Source: Piezodorus guildinii (taxonomy: Eukaryota; Arthropoda; Insecta; Hemiptera; Pentatomidae). From it: 64,000 nucleotides of DNA. Both the position numbers and the translations under genes were made by a program. A model generated the notes under the pieces. The model was given only the letters and a program-made list of their open reading frames with translations. It did no database searches and was not told the DNA's origin. Positions within the stretch are counted from its first letter, which is position 1; every line of letters begins with the position of its first letter. The DNA lies in assembly GCA_023052935.1 (NCBI GenBank), contig CM041295.1, positions 160,814,366 through 160,878,365 on the forward strand. The letters are read 5' to 3'. This document shows positions 44,631-57,084 of this stretch, one piece after another.

Positions 44631-45840
44631 TAACGCAATTGCATGCTAATACTAAACCACTTCATAACAAATAAGGAAAATTCTGAACCTCAAAGGTTAA
44701 AAAGGTGAAAAAGATATAAAATCAATCTGGCTTCTGTGGAAAAGGTCTTTATGACACGCGTGAATGTAATTTGCTGATTGAAAGTAGAGACTTTTTTTTT
44801 CCATTACCTCAAAAGGAAAGTCGGAAACAAACGAAACAATTCCAGGGAGATTATATGTATCCCTGCACACTTCTTTATCCTGTGTGTCGGAAAAATGACA
44901 CTGCAAACGATTTATTGTTCTGATGAAAGCAGCTTAAGTTAAATTTAATCAATTTATATGATTAATAATTTATTAAATTTAATTAATCTGAAATTAAATT
45001 AAATGGGTACCAAGAACAATTAGGGAAGAACACCGATGTTTAAGCGGTTTATTAAAGACATAAAAGTGTGTGTGTTTTTAATAAATAAAATCAGATAACG
45101 GATTTTACTAGAATTAAACGATTTGAGTACAAATATAATATGAAAAAAACTGTACCTCTACAACCCATTAAGGGTTTTGGGTTGCGTCTAAAAAGAGATT
45201 TATACTTTCTTTCCCAACAAATATTATTTGCGGATCCCCTTATCCCTTCATTTTAATTAAATATATAAAGGTTAGCCGAAGCCATACGTAGACTCAGAAC
45301 GGATTATACCGTATCACAGTGTGTAGTACGACCGAAACTGCCTCAAAAATAGCCAAGTAAGAGAAAAAGGAGTAAAGAAAAACTAGAGTTATACAGAGTG
45401 ATAAATAGTTTATTCAAATACTCATAAAAAAATAAGTAAAAAATAAAATAAAAAATTATTCTTATCTAATGCGACATAACATTTTCCTTTAATCTCACTG
45501 TTTTTGAAATTCTATAACTTGACGAATCACATGATTTAATGCATTTACAGTTATGTCTTTTTTTTTTCTTTTTTTTTTTTTAAACAGTTATGTTTTGAGT
45601 AGTCACTTGCCTAATCTATAGCAATTATATCAATTAAATTTTAAACGGGTGTGTGAAAAGCATGTATGGTTTTTATTTCTCCCCAAGAATTTAAAAATAC
45701 TGTAAGGTAATTTAAAATGATTACCCAATGACATTTCCGGGCCTCCTGAACATCTGCAGACCCCCAGTTGGGAATCACTGGACTGTGCAATGAGGTGTTC
45801 TGGCTTTGAAAAATATCTGCCGAATTTTTTCCTCACAATA
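44631..45840. other. No gene recognised
   Basis: A+T-rich. A 69-codon minus frame at 44697-44906 has no motif. Homopolymer T at about 45558-45581. Confidence 0.45.
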
Positions 45841-45843
45841 TTA

Positions 45844-45970
45844 GGGTACCCAAGGTCCTGGGCACGGCTGACATAATAGAACATAAAATTACTCTCTACA
45901 GACAGGGTTCCAACCTGAGACTCGTAAAATAATAATCTAGTTTGCTTTTCACTACTCTACCACGCTGCTT
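45844..45970 (-). mobile_element. tRNA-derived SINE, copy 4 (best preserved promoter)
   Basis: On the minus strand an A-box-like GCGTGGTAGAGTAG (45965-45952) and a B-box-like CAGGTTGGAACCCTG (45917-45903) are spaced as in a tRNA. The body follows, and then GGGTACCC at about 45844. RNA polymerase III internal promoters of this kind drive SINEs. The tRNA cloverleaf is not intact. Confidence 0.6.
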
Positions 45971-46535
45971 CTAAATATAATGTGAACAAATATAAAATCA
46001 TTGATTTCATAGAAAAAAAAATCTGTTGTAACTTCGAGCGAAATCATCCCCTCGTTTATCATTTAGCATAATTCGCAAAAATCATTTACACACACTTATT
46101 AAATTTTATTATTTTGGAATTTAAAAATAATTTATGTTCAATCGTTCTTAATTGAACTACAACTACAACTACAGGAAAAAAGAGTGGAGAAGCATAAAGA
46201 GATAAACGCTCACAATTTTGTTGTAAATAAGCTGAAGAAAGACAAGGATGAAGCTTTTGAGAAAGAGTGTAGTGTGTAGTAGAAGAGAGAGAGTGGGGCT
46301 TATGAAAGAGAGGAGGTTATCAATGGTCAACCTCTCATCCAATCATATTTCTCTCTTCTCGGAGCTTTGGGAATGGGGAAGCCCATTTATATTTTGTTAT
46401 CCAATTCCAATTGTCTGTATTTGCCATTTTGGACCTACTGCTCCAGATAATTTTATACGCATTCCTATTGTTAGAAATTTAAAAAAGTGTTCTTTTTTAA
46501 TGTTAAATCGATTATCTTAGCAATATTGTTCAATC

Positions 46536-47400
46536 GTGCAAATCTGGAATGGGTTACAAACTTAATAATAATGGAACTTTAATCTCTCATGCTCTTTACA
46601 TAGTTGATTTAAAATTGTACGCAAGAGGTGACAAAGAGCTGATAAACATAATTCATATGAGTGAGTCATTTAGTAATGAAATCGGTATGACTTTCGGAAT
46701 AGAGAAGTGTGCTGTAATTTAAGTTAAAAGGGGAGTGGTAATAAACAAAGCAGATGTGGAGCTTATCAATAATGAAACAATAAAACAATTAAGCGATTCG
46801 GACTGTTATAAATACCTAGGATTTGGCCAAATTTTGCAATTCACAAAGAATAATAAAGGTCATTTTATAGATGAGTTCAAAATGCGAGTAAAAAAAAAAT
46901 TCTCAGAACGTATTTGTCAGCTGGAAACCCGGTAAAAGCAATAAATACATGGGCTATTCCAGTACTGACTTACACTTTTGGAGTTTTAAAGTGGTCTAAT
47001 ACTGAACTTGAAGAAATTAATCGTCTACTTAAAGTCCTGTTTACGTCAGAAAGAAATCGACATCCCAAATCATCAACAGAAAGAATGTACTTACCACGTA
47101 AGCAAAGTGGACGGGGACTCGTTTGTCTGTTGAGGAGCTCCAGAAAGCAAGAAAATAATTTAAGACGTAGTTTCCTAGATAATGTTTCTCCAGTATGGTC
47201 TGCAATAAAAGCGTTAAACATTGGATACACAGCTTTAAACCTCAATTCAGAAGAGCATGAAGAGGGACCTACCGAAGAAACTCTGATTGAAAATTGGAAA
47301 AATAAGTCACTACATGGTCAATTTCTCAACTCTATGTCCCAATAAGGAATAAACTGGGAAGCTTCTACCTTCTGGCTTAAAATAGGTCTTAAATAGGTCG
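46536..47400 (+). pseudogene. R2/R4-like LINE reverse transcriptase C-part (decayed)
   Basis: Reads LISHALYIVDLKLYARGDKE at about 46580, equal to the YMDD-type motif C but with the first Asp replaced by Val, then SNEIGMTFGIEKCAVI and a stop near 46720. It continues with DCYKYLGFGQ and, in a new frame at 46914-47345, NPVKAINTWAIPVLTYTFGV, NRHPKSSTERMYLPRKQSGR and the start of the distal domain with INWEASTFWL after a stop at 47343. This order (YKYLG, AINT-ALPV, HP-SS-R-YLPRK-GGRGL) is known from RLE-type LINEs of the R2/R4 group. It is cut at its right side by a GTAAGT-family repeat. Inactive. Confidence 0.8.
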
Positions 47401-47419
47401 TTTGAGTCTTAGAGTAAAA

Positions 47420-48330
47420 ATCTGGTGCGCACAACACACCACTTTCACTTACCTCCGTTGTTAAAATCAATTTAAGAATTTTTAAATACACTTAAAGATA
47501 CAAATAAACTGTTAAAGAATTAATTATGTTGAATTTCAAAAGAAACATGTGTTTTATTAAATAATCTATTATATTTTTATCTAGAACAATCAGTTAGATT
47601 TATCGGCTTTTCTTTACTCTCCATTAACCATTAAAATTCCTTGTATTACATAATACTTTTCCTAAAATCTTTAGCTATCCAATGGTATATTAAACATCTA
47701 TATTACTATTCTTTTGTTCAAAAACACAAAAATTGCATTAAAAAATATGTTTGCACTTTTCTCTTTTAGTTGTTTATCAAATTCGCCAAACTTGTATATT
47801 TGCCTGTTACTTATCAATGCTAATAAGATGATGTTCCAATTTTTTTTTAAATTTAAAACAAAATTAACGTTACTTTAGAGGAATAAAATTAAAAATATCG
47901 GCATTTAAGTACTGTAATACTATTTTAATCAGAATGAAACCTACATCGTGTTAAGCCCATCAAATTTTACATCGATATATAGAGTTTAATTAAAATCGTT
48001 AGAGCCGTTTATGAGAAAATCGTAAAAAGGTGTAAAATGCATGGTATCAAGTAGTATGTCTTCCGGTCAGTTGATTTTGATGAAAAAATTTCTGTAACAT
48101 CTCAGGCGTATAGTTATCTTAAATATGAAATATCAGTTTCATAGGACTTTTTTTTTTCGCCCGGGAGTTACCACACACACACACTGACCTTTTTGCGGGA
48201 TTTGGTTATTTGGACTCAGGGGACCCTAAAACGTATATTTCCATTGAAAACTGGAATTCGAAAATTTTCACGATTGCAATACTTTCCCTTACTATATATT
48301 TTATATATAGGTAAGTGCAAGTAAAATGAC
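47420..48330 (-). mobile_element. GTAAGT-family repeat, copy h (best copy)
   Basis: Left border CTGGTGCGCACAACACACCA with ACTTTCACTTACCT; right border AGGTAAGTGCAAGTAAAATG. The 14-base ends ACTTTCACTTACCT and AGGTAAGTGCAAGT are inverted with one mismatch, and about 870 bases lie between. It has all family blocks, including TCCAAATAACCAAATCCCGC on the minus strand. No coding frame. A miniature DNA element is the best reading. Confidence 0.65.
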
Positions 48331-48627
48331 TATAAACAATAGAATTAAAAAAAATAAAATGGCTTTTGTGATAAATTATAATAATATTGTACAATAAAGA
48401 AGTCATATAATAAAATAAATTAATGAGTTAAAAAAAATGGAGATAAACAGTTTTCATAAAATGGAAATTACAAATCTTCCGATTTTTTATAATATAATAT
48501 ATAAATGATTCTTATATCTTTGAAATGTTAATCATTTCAAATAATATCTCGTCTTAAATGTTCAGAATGAAATAAAATAAATAAAGTTACATATACGTTT
48601 TATTTTTTTTTTCATTAGCAAATTTTC

Positions 48628-48906
48628 TTAAGGATTCTTCAGAAATATAATGCTTTGGAAATGGCTGAATTGGCGGGGTTTTAATGTTGGGAGAGTTTGG
48701 CAGTCCCGGATATAAGAAGGAATGAAGGTCCTTAGGGCTGAAGATTGAATCAGATCAAAAGGCCGTGTGACCGGTGTTCCGGGAATGGACGGAGGATTTA
48801 AACTTAAGGATATCCGTGATGTAAGTGGACACCGGGATTGGATTAGGTGGTAGAGGACGAATGCCAGGAAGTACTTACGGTGGTAGGAAGGGTAAAGCCA
48901 CTTCAA
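48628..48906 (-). pseudogene. Possible LINE ORF2 C-terminal fragment
   Basis: An open minus-strand frame ends TRPFDLIQSSALRTFIPSYI RDCQTLPTLK RQFSHFQS (segments). The order S-x-R-T-F-I-P-S-x-I-R-D-x-x-x-L-P followed by a short helix resembles the RTxxFxNSFFPRxIRLWNSLP end of CR1/L2 type LINEs. It has no terminus or poly-A that I can place, and could also be a chance frame. Confidence 0.3.
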
Positions 48907-48959
48907 CGCTCCGTAAAATCAGGTGATAAAGGTGTTAACGGATATCTCCAAAATGATTC

Positions 48960-49640
48960 ATATAAAGCAGTGAAACCTTCGGTTTAATTTTGTCTCGAGA
49001 GTAGATGAAGAAGGGAATGTATCTTATGATTATTTATTTTTTTTTAAAAATAATTTGCTTCACAATAAGAAGATTTCAAGGTATAGTGAGTGGAACGAAT
49101 GGCGTCATATAAAAGTCAATCGGGGAGAAGTGCTCTCGAGGTCCATATGACGGCTAAAATAAACTTCCCTTTGGGTATGGCTCTAAATAATATATTTGCT
49201 GTGATGTCGGCGGCTGGATCCTGATTTGCATTGCATTAGGGAAAAATGAGATACATGGCCTCCCCCTCCTCTCTCTCCCCTAGGTCCGGATGCCTCTCTA
49301 ACGGAATTTGTTTGCATTCGGTTGAGATGAACTTTCTCCTAGGCTTTCAGACTCCACGGGAAAATAATTTGCAGGCATTTGAATAAAATTATCACTTCCA
49401 GGGAATCTTTGGCGAATAGAGTAGGCTCTATAAGACACAATCTCTTTTTAGGATGGGATTGCTTGATAATGGGCAAGCTAAGGTGAGCTCCTCAGTAGAA
49501 GAGGCCATTCATTTAATATACATGCCCCCAGGAGCTCCTCAACTCTCCAGGTACCCTCCCTCAGTTACGCAACACCCGTATTTAATAAATATTTCATTCT
49601 ATCTCTCATTGCACTTTATGGAACAGGCTACCACTTAAAT
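48960..49640. other. G+C-richer non-coding block
   Basis: 49100-49560 is of raised complexity with an octamer-like TGATTTGCATTGCATTAGGG, ATTTGCATTCGG and pyrimidine runs. No repeat partner in the window and no convincing frame. Candidate regulatory DNA (inference). Confidence 0.25.
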
Positions 49641-50009
49641 ATGAAAAGTTTGTCCTCTTTCTTGAGAAAATGTGACGATTGATACACGCTATCTCAAGTG
49701 CGTGTTTTTTTTATGTTTTTTTTAAATTACTTTATTTAGAAATAATACAATCTCCTACTATCTTGGGAAATTAGTATTAATGCTGTAATAAGTCAAAACG
49801 AATAGATATACTGTACTTAAATGGTCATATCAATTAGAGCTTAAATTTATTATGTCATAATTGCGTTTAAACCAACCATTGCATTACTCACAATTTGAGA
49901 AATAAAAAAGCGTCTTATATAAACATATATGGGTATTACATGTTGTTGCTTCAGTGTTCTTTTAAACTTTGTAAGGTTTATGTAAGATCGTTCGATTGGA
50001 GACCCTTTG

Positions 50010-50900
50010 ACGCCATTTGAGTGTTGCGATCATGAAAAAGGTCATTAACTTCTGGGCAAGACTCTCAACACTACCTGAGGACAGGTTACCATGTTCAAGC
50101 TTCAACAGACTGATAAATCTAGGAGAAGCTACGATTGAGGTAAACTGGGTATTACTGGTGCTGAATATAGCTTCAACTTTTGAAAATTTAGATGAATTTA
50201 GCCAGAGTTATGTTAAAGGCATAAGGAAAATATCTTGGAAAAAATGGAAAATCATTTTCTTTCATTAGCTATCAATATAGCTCTGAACTCATCTAGTAAC
50301 CCAGCCTATAGAACGTTCAACCACCTGGATTTGTCACCAGAATACCTCACGTTCCATGAACATATACATAAAATACGAGTAATCAGTCGACTAAGAATTT
50401 ATAAATCCCATGCTATAAACATATATTTGAAAAATTCATCCTATAGTCTTCATGATAATGAAATATGTAGCAGCTGTGAACAGTCAATCACCAATAGCCT
50501 TCGCATTCTCCTTCACCACTCCCCGTCATCTGATGAATATAGAAGAAGATACTCCTACTCCAGTACATTCTAAACTCGCCACCTCATGATAACGGAGAGA
50601 ACATTTTGAACATTGATAGCATCAAAAAAATGGCTAATATTTATCTGTTTTTACTATCAATATCAAATATATACTCTTCTGGTGAAAATTAGGTATTAAT
50701 ACTAATAAATTAAAAAAAACAAAACAATATGCATAGTTAAGACTTAGAAGTGTATTATAAATTTATTGGAATGTAATCTAATAGGTTATGTTATTTTATG
50801 TATTATGTGTTTCTACTTCGATAGGCGGAAAAGAAACTTATGGTATTTGTATATATTTGTACAAGATTATTTTCTTTAACAAATAAATATCTATCTATAA
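50010..50900 (+). pseudogene. LINE ORF2 C-terminal domain with Cys motif (decayed)
   Basis: Two overlapping frames: 50017-50268 with VINFWARLSTLPEDRLP and EVNWVLLVLN, and 50235-50573 with HKIRVISRLRIYKSHAINIY, then CSSC followed by a SITNSLRILLHH segment and DEYRRRYS. The sequence S-R-L-R-I, C-x2-C, H-H and a following R-rich turn is the usual Cys/His end of several LINE classes. A 3' region to about 50900 ends in AACAAATAAATATCTATCTA. The clade is not determined. A frame change separates the two parts. Confidence 0.5.
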
Positions 50901-51176
50901 AAAAAATGTAAGACACTATTTTGTTTCATTTTGTAAGTAAATTTTCAATAATTAATTTAATAAGTAATTATAAATTTAAAAATTGTTAATTGTAATTGAG
51001 ATGTCTATTTAACTACTGTATACCCCGAATTGCCCAAATTTCCCGTGGATTGATGAGTACTCCTGCACTCCTTATTTCCCCCCACTTTTACTCTATGATT
51101 GGTGCTCGAGGACAGATTAAGAATGATCATAAATTGCTCTTTAAGATTCGTGTTGGGTACCTCGAAGCGGTCACAT

Positions 51177-51324
51177 GAATCCCACCCCTATGACGAGTAA
51201 ATGTGGCTATCCTGAATCCCACCCCTATGACGAGTAAATGTGGCTATCCTGAATCCCACCCCTATGACGAGTAAATGTGGCTATCCTGAATCCCACCCCT
51301 ATGACGAGTAAATGTGGCTATCCT
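51177..51324. repeat. Four perfect 37-bp tandem repeats
   Basis: GAATCCCACCCCTATGACGA begins at 51177, 51214, 51251 and 51288. The four units are identical over 37 bases and a fifth begins at 51325 for only six bases. As 37 is not a multiple of three, any frame would be broken. Perfect identity points to a very recent expansion. Confidence 0.95.
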
Positions 51325-51589
51325 GAATCTTGCGAAGACAATATCTCCTTGAATCATTTCATCAAACATCCGTCATGCTGCATCCCTGTCCTAATTTAAA
51401 ACCCTCCTCTTTCAATACTTTCTTTCTTTCCATTCAGTTGTAAGCAAATTTTGTGATAACAACTTTTGTGAGGCGTGTAGCGGTTTCACTTTAAATGAGG
51501 TTCAAAAGTTAAATTTTATGTTTACTCTTATTTTTTGAACATTTACATAGAGATATACTATGAACTTTTTTCTTCATAATTTTTTTAGC

Positions 51590-51673
51590 CAGTTATATAT
51601 ATTTTGTTTTCAGAATTGTTATTCTTATGGGACATTGTCCCAGAGTAAAGTTTCTTGTTTTATTCTATTCTTT
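51590..51673 (+). mobile_element. CR1-like LINE 3' end, plus-strand copy
   Basis: GGGACATTGTCCCAGAGTAA, then TTTCTTGTTTTATTCTATTC, the plus-strand counterpart of the termini at 8647, 27776 and 54386. A GGGAC/GTCCC hairpin precedes the polyadenylation-like AGTAAA. Confidence 0.5.
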
Positions 51674-52224
51674 ATCCATTCGTTGTAAATTCGATGCATT
51701 CTTAAATTTATTCAAAAATGTTTTTTGTTTCTGGGAAATAGCATCATCTATTAATTATTGTATACAAATTTTAATTTTCTGTTTCTGTTTTTTTCCACTG
51801 TTAGGGCATGCATATGGGAACAATATACTTTCGAAACATTACCTAAAAACAATGTCTTATTTATTGACTGAACCTCAAGACCCGTAGAAAGCTTATATAC
51901 ATATATTCGTAATGCCCGGTTATAGATACTTATTTTCAATATAATGGGCTTTCATTTTTTTTTTTTTTTTTTCAGGCCCTTCGTGCATTTTTAAGTAAAA
52001 AGTTCAAGGCCAATTGCTTAGGCGTATCAATTGTAATTGTAATTAACGGGGATTTCGTGACTGAATATGACATTACCGTCGCATGGCCTGAACAGGAGCC
52101 TGGTTGGGGGCGCCTTGACCTTGAGTAAGCTGACGTTAAAGTTTAGGAGTACGTGCTCCGTATACGAATTGATGCTTGATGGTCCATGGAGCAGCCTGTT
52201 CCTATCCAATGGAATACTCCTATC

Positions 52225-52346
52225 CGAATCTTGGGTTTGAACCCTGCTCTGGACGGATAATTATTTATTCCGTTAACCGTTGGTCACCTCTGAGATCAGG
52301 AGACCGTTTTAGGATTCCCCAGTTTCTAAATAATTAATGGGTACCG
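52225..52346 (+). mobile_element. tRNA-derived SINE relic, copy 5
   Basis: B box GGGTTTGAACCCTG at 52232-52245, then TAATTATTTATTCC, a body and GGGTACCG at about 52339. This is the only plus-strand copy of the family seen. Confidence 0.45.
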
Positions 52347-52434
52347 TAATTTGAAGATAAAACTGACGGAAATGATCTTGATAGATTATTACTTTATGAG
52401 TATGTAAATAACTTCCAAACATAAGGTAATTTAC

Positions 52435-52545
52435 TCATTTTACTTTCACTTACCTTAATTTGAAATATCTCAAAGATTTTCCAAGTCCAAATAACCAAGT
52501 CACAAGAAAATGCTGAAGGTACACCTGTAACTCTGTTATTTCCTA
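52435..52545 (+). mobile_element. GTAAGT-family repeat, left-end fragment i
   Basis: ATTTTACTTTCACTTACCTT followed by CCAAGTCCAAATAACCAAGT, the outer end of the family, then loss of similarity. Confidence 0.5.
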
Positions 52546-52989
52546 AGATAACTAAAAAATCTTTTTTAGTTTTTGTTAACTAACGAACCGCAAATAATTA
52601 TAAAGAAGAAAAGAAAAAAAAATACCGATAAATACGCCCAAAATTGAGTTATTTTTTAAGATAATGAGAAATATGAATAGAGTTTAAGAATGAATAAAGC
52701 GAGATGAAGAGAAAAAAAATTGATCTATATATTTAAGTCAAAAATTATGCTAGCAGTAATTTTATCATATCTCGGTTATTACTGGAGATAGAGAAAAACA
52801 GAAAAGACTAGCAGCTATCAACAGTTATACCCTAATATAGTTATTTGGAAATCATAAACTATTGCGTATTAATTATTAGCGTTTTTTTTTTTTTTTTTTT
52901 TTTTTTACAATGCGGGACAGTAAATTTAGGAAAATTCCTTAAAATATAGTTATATATTTATTGTATGAACCCAAAGATGTTTAAAGACT

Positions 52990-52990
<1 letters not shown>

Positions 52991-53042
<52 letters not shown>
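52991..53042. repeat. (TA)n microsatellite
   Basis: About 50 bases of TA, directly upstream of a Jockey insertion. Confidence 0.95.
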
Positions 53043-53047
<5 letters not shown>

Positions 53048-53069
53048 AGATTTTTAAATGTTATATTTT

Positions 53070-53950
53070 CAGGGCAGTATCCTAGGATCCATTCTTTACA
53101 CAGTCTATACAGCTGATATCCCAACCCATCCTAACACCTTCCTTTCTACCTAAGCTGATGACACTTGTGTGTTATCAGTCAATACTGATCCAACTATTGC
53201 CTCTCAAACTCTCCAATCCCACCTCAGAGACCTTGAAGTGTAGTGTCAGAACTGGAGAATTAAAATAAATTCCAACAAATCCAACCAAATTACCTTTGCC
53301 CTTAGTCGTAAACCTATGACATCCTGCCTTCAGTCTCCTTCAATAATACTCCTCGTGTCCCGGTTGAACAGATCCGATATCTAGGACTGCACCTTGACGA
53401 ACGCCCTACTTGGAACCCTCATACAAGACTGAGACTACTTCAACACTTACTAGACAAACGTTCTAATCTTCCACTTAACTACAAAATACTCATCTAAATG
53501 ACTATTATAAGGCCGATATGGACTTACGAAGTAGAGCTCTAGGGCGCTACTAAACTATCGAATTCTTCTCGTATCTAATCCTTACTATTCAAAATCCTTT
53601 GTAAAATCCTCAATGCTTATTACTTTGTCACGAATAAACTCATCCATAAAGACCTTAATGTTCCGTATGTTGCTGATTTGGCCCGATCGTGATACCATTC
53701 CTTTCATGACAAACTCCATTCCCACCTAATCCTCCCGTTTCGATCCTTTCCAATTGAAGAGGAACAATGACAATCCTCCGAGGGAAAGGAGATGGCCCCC
53801 AGACCTTCTAGTTTAGAATATTTTTAGAGTGCTTCCATTAGGAAGCTTCTCTACATGTGTTTCATGCCTTTTTATATTTCACTCAAATTTATTTGTTGGA
53901 TTCCATTACACATATGTAAATTCCAATAAATAAATATTTTAAAAAAAGTC
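53070..53950 (+). pseudogene. Jockey LINE ORF2: RT motif C region to 3' end, heavily decayed
   Basis: Starts QGSILGSILYTVYTADIPTH with the catalytic motif turned into a stop plus ADD (tyrosine codon mutated), then VNTDPTIASQTLQSHLRDLE and CQNWRIKINSNKSNQITFAL. After several frame breaks it still shows RLTW-like DNA and RERRWPPDLLV near 53800. Poly-A ends about 53948. ATATTTT is found at 53063-53069 and 53951-53957, a likely 7-bp target duplication. Older than the copies at 43750 and 25825, judged by the number of breaks. Confidence 0.85.
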
Positions 53951-54385
53951 ATATTTTACTAAATGTGTTACAAATACGCCATCCAAATAATCTATCCATA
54001 CTATTATTTCTAAAAAAACAAAAACAAAAAAATTTATGAATAAATAATAGACTAAATTTCGGTTTGTTGACTAGAGGTGGGGGATGGGACTTTGAAACGA
54101 GCTATCACTGATTAGATCTTGACGTTAATTGCTTCCTAATTCGTTAATAGCAACTTAAACTAGTCCACTAAACTCTCAAACTTTTCTTCCTTTTCTTTGC
54201 TCTGTCCCTCAGTGTTACATTTAACCTTGTAACATCAGCATCTTTAACAATAACTTTGAAAAATACTCCAATAACTTAATTAAGCTGAATAATATTATAA
54301 GATTATGGTTTTTGTCAACATTTCCTCAAGAATCGAAATCCTCTGTTTTTATTGATCATCATATATATATATATATATAAAGAGA

Positions 54386-54790
54386 GAGAATAGAAGTAAA
54401 AAAGAAAATAACGTTTATTCTGGGACTGGGCCCCTTAGAAACGTACTCTTAAAAAATATAATGTGTCTAGGCCAAAAGACGTTTTTGTTAAAATGTTGAG
54501 AAGAGGAAAAAAAAATGAAAGTTATACAACCAAAAAAGATATTGTATAGTAGACAAATGTATTGCAATAAGCTGAAAATATATGAATTTATTACCAGAAT
54601 TCTTTCCCTCAAAGCCTAATATTTGATTAAAATATCAGAATCGATAAACGTCTGTTTAGGAAGACAATAGGAACAGTTGAGATTTAAATGATTATGGAGA
54701 AGAAGCATGGCGGTTAATAGTATGTAGGGAATTCCAGAGGGTATTACAGCCTGACACGAAATGTCAGATTAAAGTTGTAGTTCTACGGAT
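54386..54790 (-). pseudogene. CR1-like LINE ORF2 end and 3' UTR
   Basis: The minus strand contains TLWNSLHTINRHASSP (about 54745-54700), matching TLWNSLPTLIRYAASS of the copy at 21538-21990, then a UTR and the terminus with GGGGCCCAGTCCCAGAATAA. Truncated and without further domains. Confidence 0.55.
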
Positions 54791-54799
54791 AGAAATGGA

Positions 54800-55227
54800 A
54801 AGTTGAGAATGTGTATATCATGTTAATTTCTTACGTTATTATCGAACTAATCAGTTTCTGTATAACTAAACGGTTGATGAGCTCAATTGGAAATGTTACT
54901 ATGTTGAAAATAAAGAGTATCATGAATCATAAGACTATTTAATTAGATTGGCCTGGTAATTGAAATCGACTAAAACAACAATTGTATTTATTTTCAAATA
55001 TTAATTCACACAGTTAAAATGAGAAAAATATTATGTTTTTTTTTAAATAAAAAAAAATATTTACACACACGCATATATATATATATATAAATTGAGTTAA
55101 TCTTGTTAGGAATGGAAACCGTTTAACAGAAATTTTAACGAACCCAGCAATTAGTGGTTTGGCTCCGCCAATGCTGTCGTTTATAAAATCAAACTTCAAT
55201 ACTCAGTACCACCCGTGACTTTAGACT

Positions 55228-55267
<40 letters not shown>

Positions 55268-55268
55268 T

Positions 55269-55305
<37 letters not shown>

Positions 55306-57080
55306 TTTTTTTTTTTTTTTCATAATCGTATACTTTTTAACGGCATGTTATAAATATATTTTACTACAATTATAAATTGTTGTAAACTTAAGAAAACGTT
55401 CTTTGGATAATTATTATATTATTTTGAGGGTATATAGAACCATTTTTTTTTGCTACGCTTTAATGACGTCTCTAAGAACTGTTGCTGAATAAAGCTGTTG
55501 GAATTTTGATTTTTTTTTATTTTTTGTTGGTTAAAAATCAATTCCAGAAGATGAATTTGTTTCTGGACTTAGTCACGCAAGTGTGATCAGCATAGATAAA
55601 TAAACTAGCGCTAGGATGGGTTGAGATATGAGATGTATAGACATTGTATAGATTTAGAACCATACTTAAATTTGAAATTTCAGAATTGTACAACTTTTTA
55701 CAACAATTTACAACTTTGAGCCTAACATACGTGTACAATTCTTTGATACTTTCGTTTTGAGCTTACCACACGTGTACAATTCTTTGATACTTTAGTAGTT
55801 GGCTTGCAGGCATGAGGCCACTAAACAAGTATTATTAATCTCAAAGCCGAACATTTGTATTTTATACATAGTTAAATTGAGGTAATTAAACTTACTATTA
55901 AAAAAAAAAAAATATATAAATTTATTTTTTCTTTACTTGGGACATTGCAGTGTTACTGATGCGGATAAAAGTTTTTTGATTGATTAAATGTATTACATCG
56001 TTGTTTTCCTTATTATATTTATTAAAAATAGAAAAAAAAAACATATAAAAAATAAATTGAACCTGATTTTCATTTTTGAGATCCCATTTTATTTGTTTGT
56101 CTTTTTCTGTCGCCGGTTTATGAAAACGTAATTTACTATAATTTAATTGTTAATTTTCTTTATTAAGAATGTTTCAGGGGAAACTCTAGTCAATATCCCA
56201 GGAATATTGGGCATTTTCCCCCCAGCATCTGATTTCCTCATTACCGTTGGATAGTCAAATTACGCTATAATCACTTCTACAAACTTCATTCCTAGCAATT
56301 AAAGTGATACATATTATATTGTTTTACAGAAACAATAGATAATGCGTTCTTACACATTTCTCTATCATTTAAATAGTAGCATAGCTCAGTAATTTTTACT
56401 TCTTTCCGATAGACATAGAATTTCAATGCAATATACTTTTTATTTTAATACGTTTATGTTCTTAAAATCATTGAAAGTCCTAAAGGTACATGTCACTAAC
56501 ATTTATTATATTTATTTTTCTATTAGAAGCATATATTCCTGATTAATAAAATGGTCCTCGCTTCTTCCTTAGATTTATTTTAAAATATTTTTTTTTTCAG
56601 TCTACGTTTCGGGGCCATTAACTTAAGCATTAAAAAAAAAAAAACGTTAAGCATAAATCATTCAGCAATGGTACATGTTGCAGGATAGCCCTGATCCATT
56701 AGCGGCCTAGGAATATGTTGGCTAAATAAGTTAAACTTTGAATTTCTAATGAAAATGTTTTTATCAAGTAAAAAAAAAAAAAAGATAAAATGCATACAAA
56801 TATCATAAATATAGAAAACTATTTTTTTTCCAGGTAATAATAAATTAATAAACGTTGTAAGATAAACGCAAATATATTTAACAAAAGGGGTTGAAATAAA
56901 AGTAATAATTATAACTATGGTAAGATAATTCAAAAATGATCATATATTTATATTTCCTATATGTATACTAAATTATGTGATATTTATGTATAGATTATAC
57001 AATTATTTTTCTATAGTACATTCATCAAAATATAATGATAATACAGTAAGAGAGATACACTTTTTGAATAAGCGATGCTG
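54800..57080. other. A+T-rich stretch without genes
   Basis: (TA)n at 55073-55090 and 55231-55301, several A or T runs, and a 24-base direct repeat (ACGTGTACAATTCTTTGATA...) at about 55729 and 55769. No homologous frames; listed open frames of 60-90 codons are low complexity. Confidence 0.5.
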
Positions 57081-57084
57081 CCCT

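Noticed and set aside
45903..45970. Functional tRNA gene
   Set aside because: Box A and B spacing is right but the acceptor and anticodon arms do not pair, and the sequence continues as a SINE body shared with other copies.
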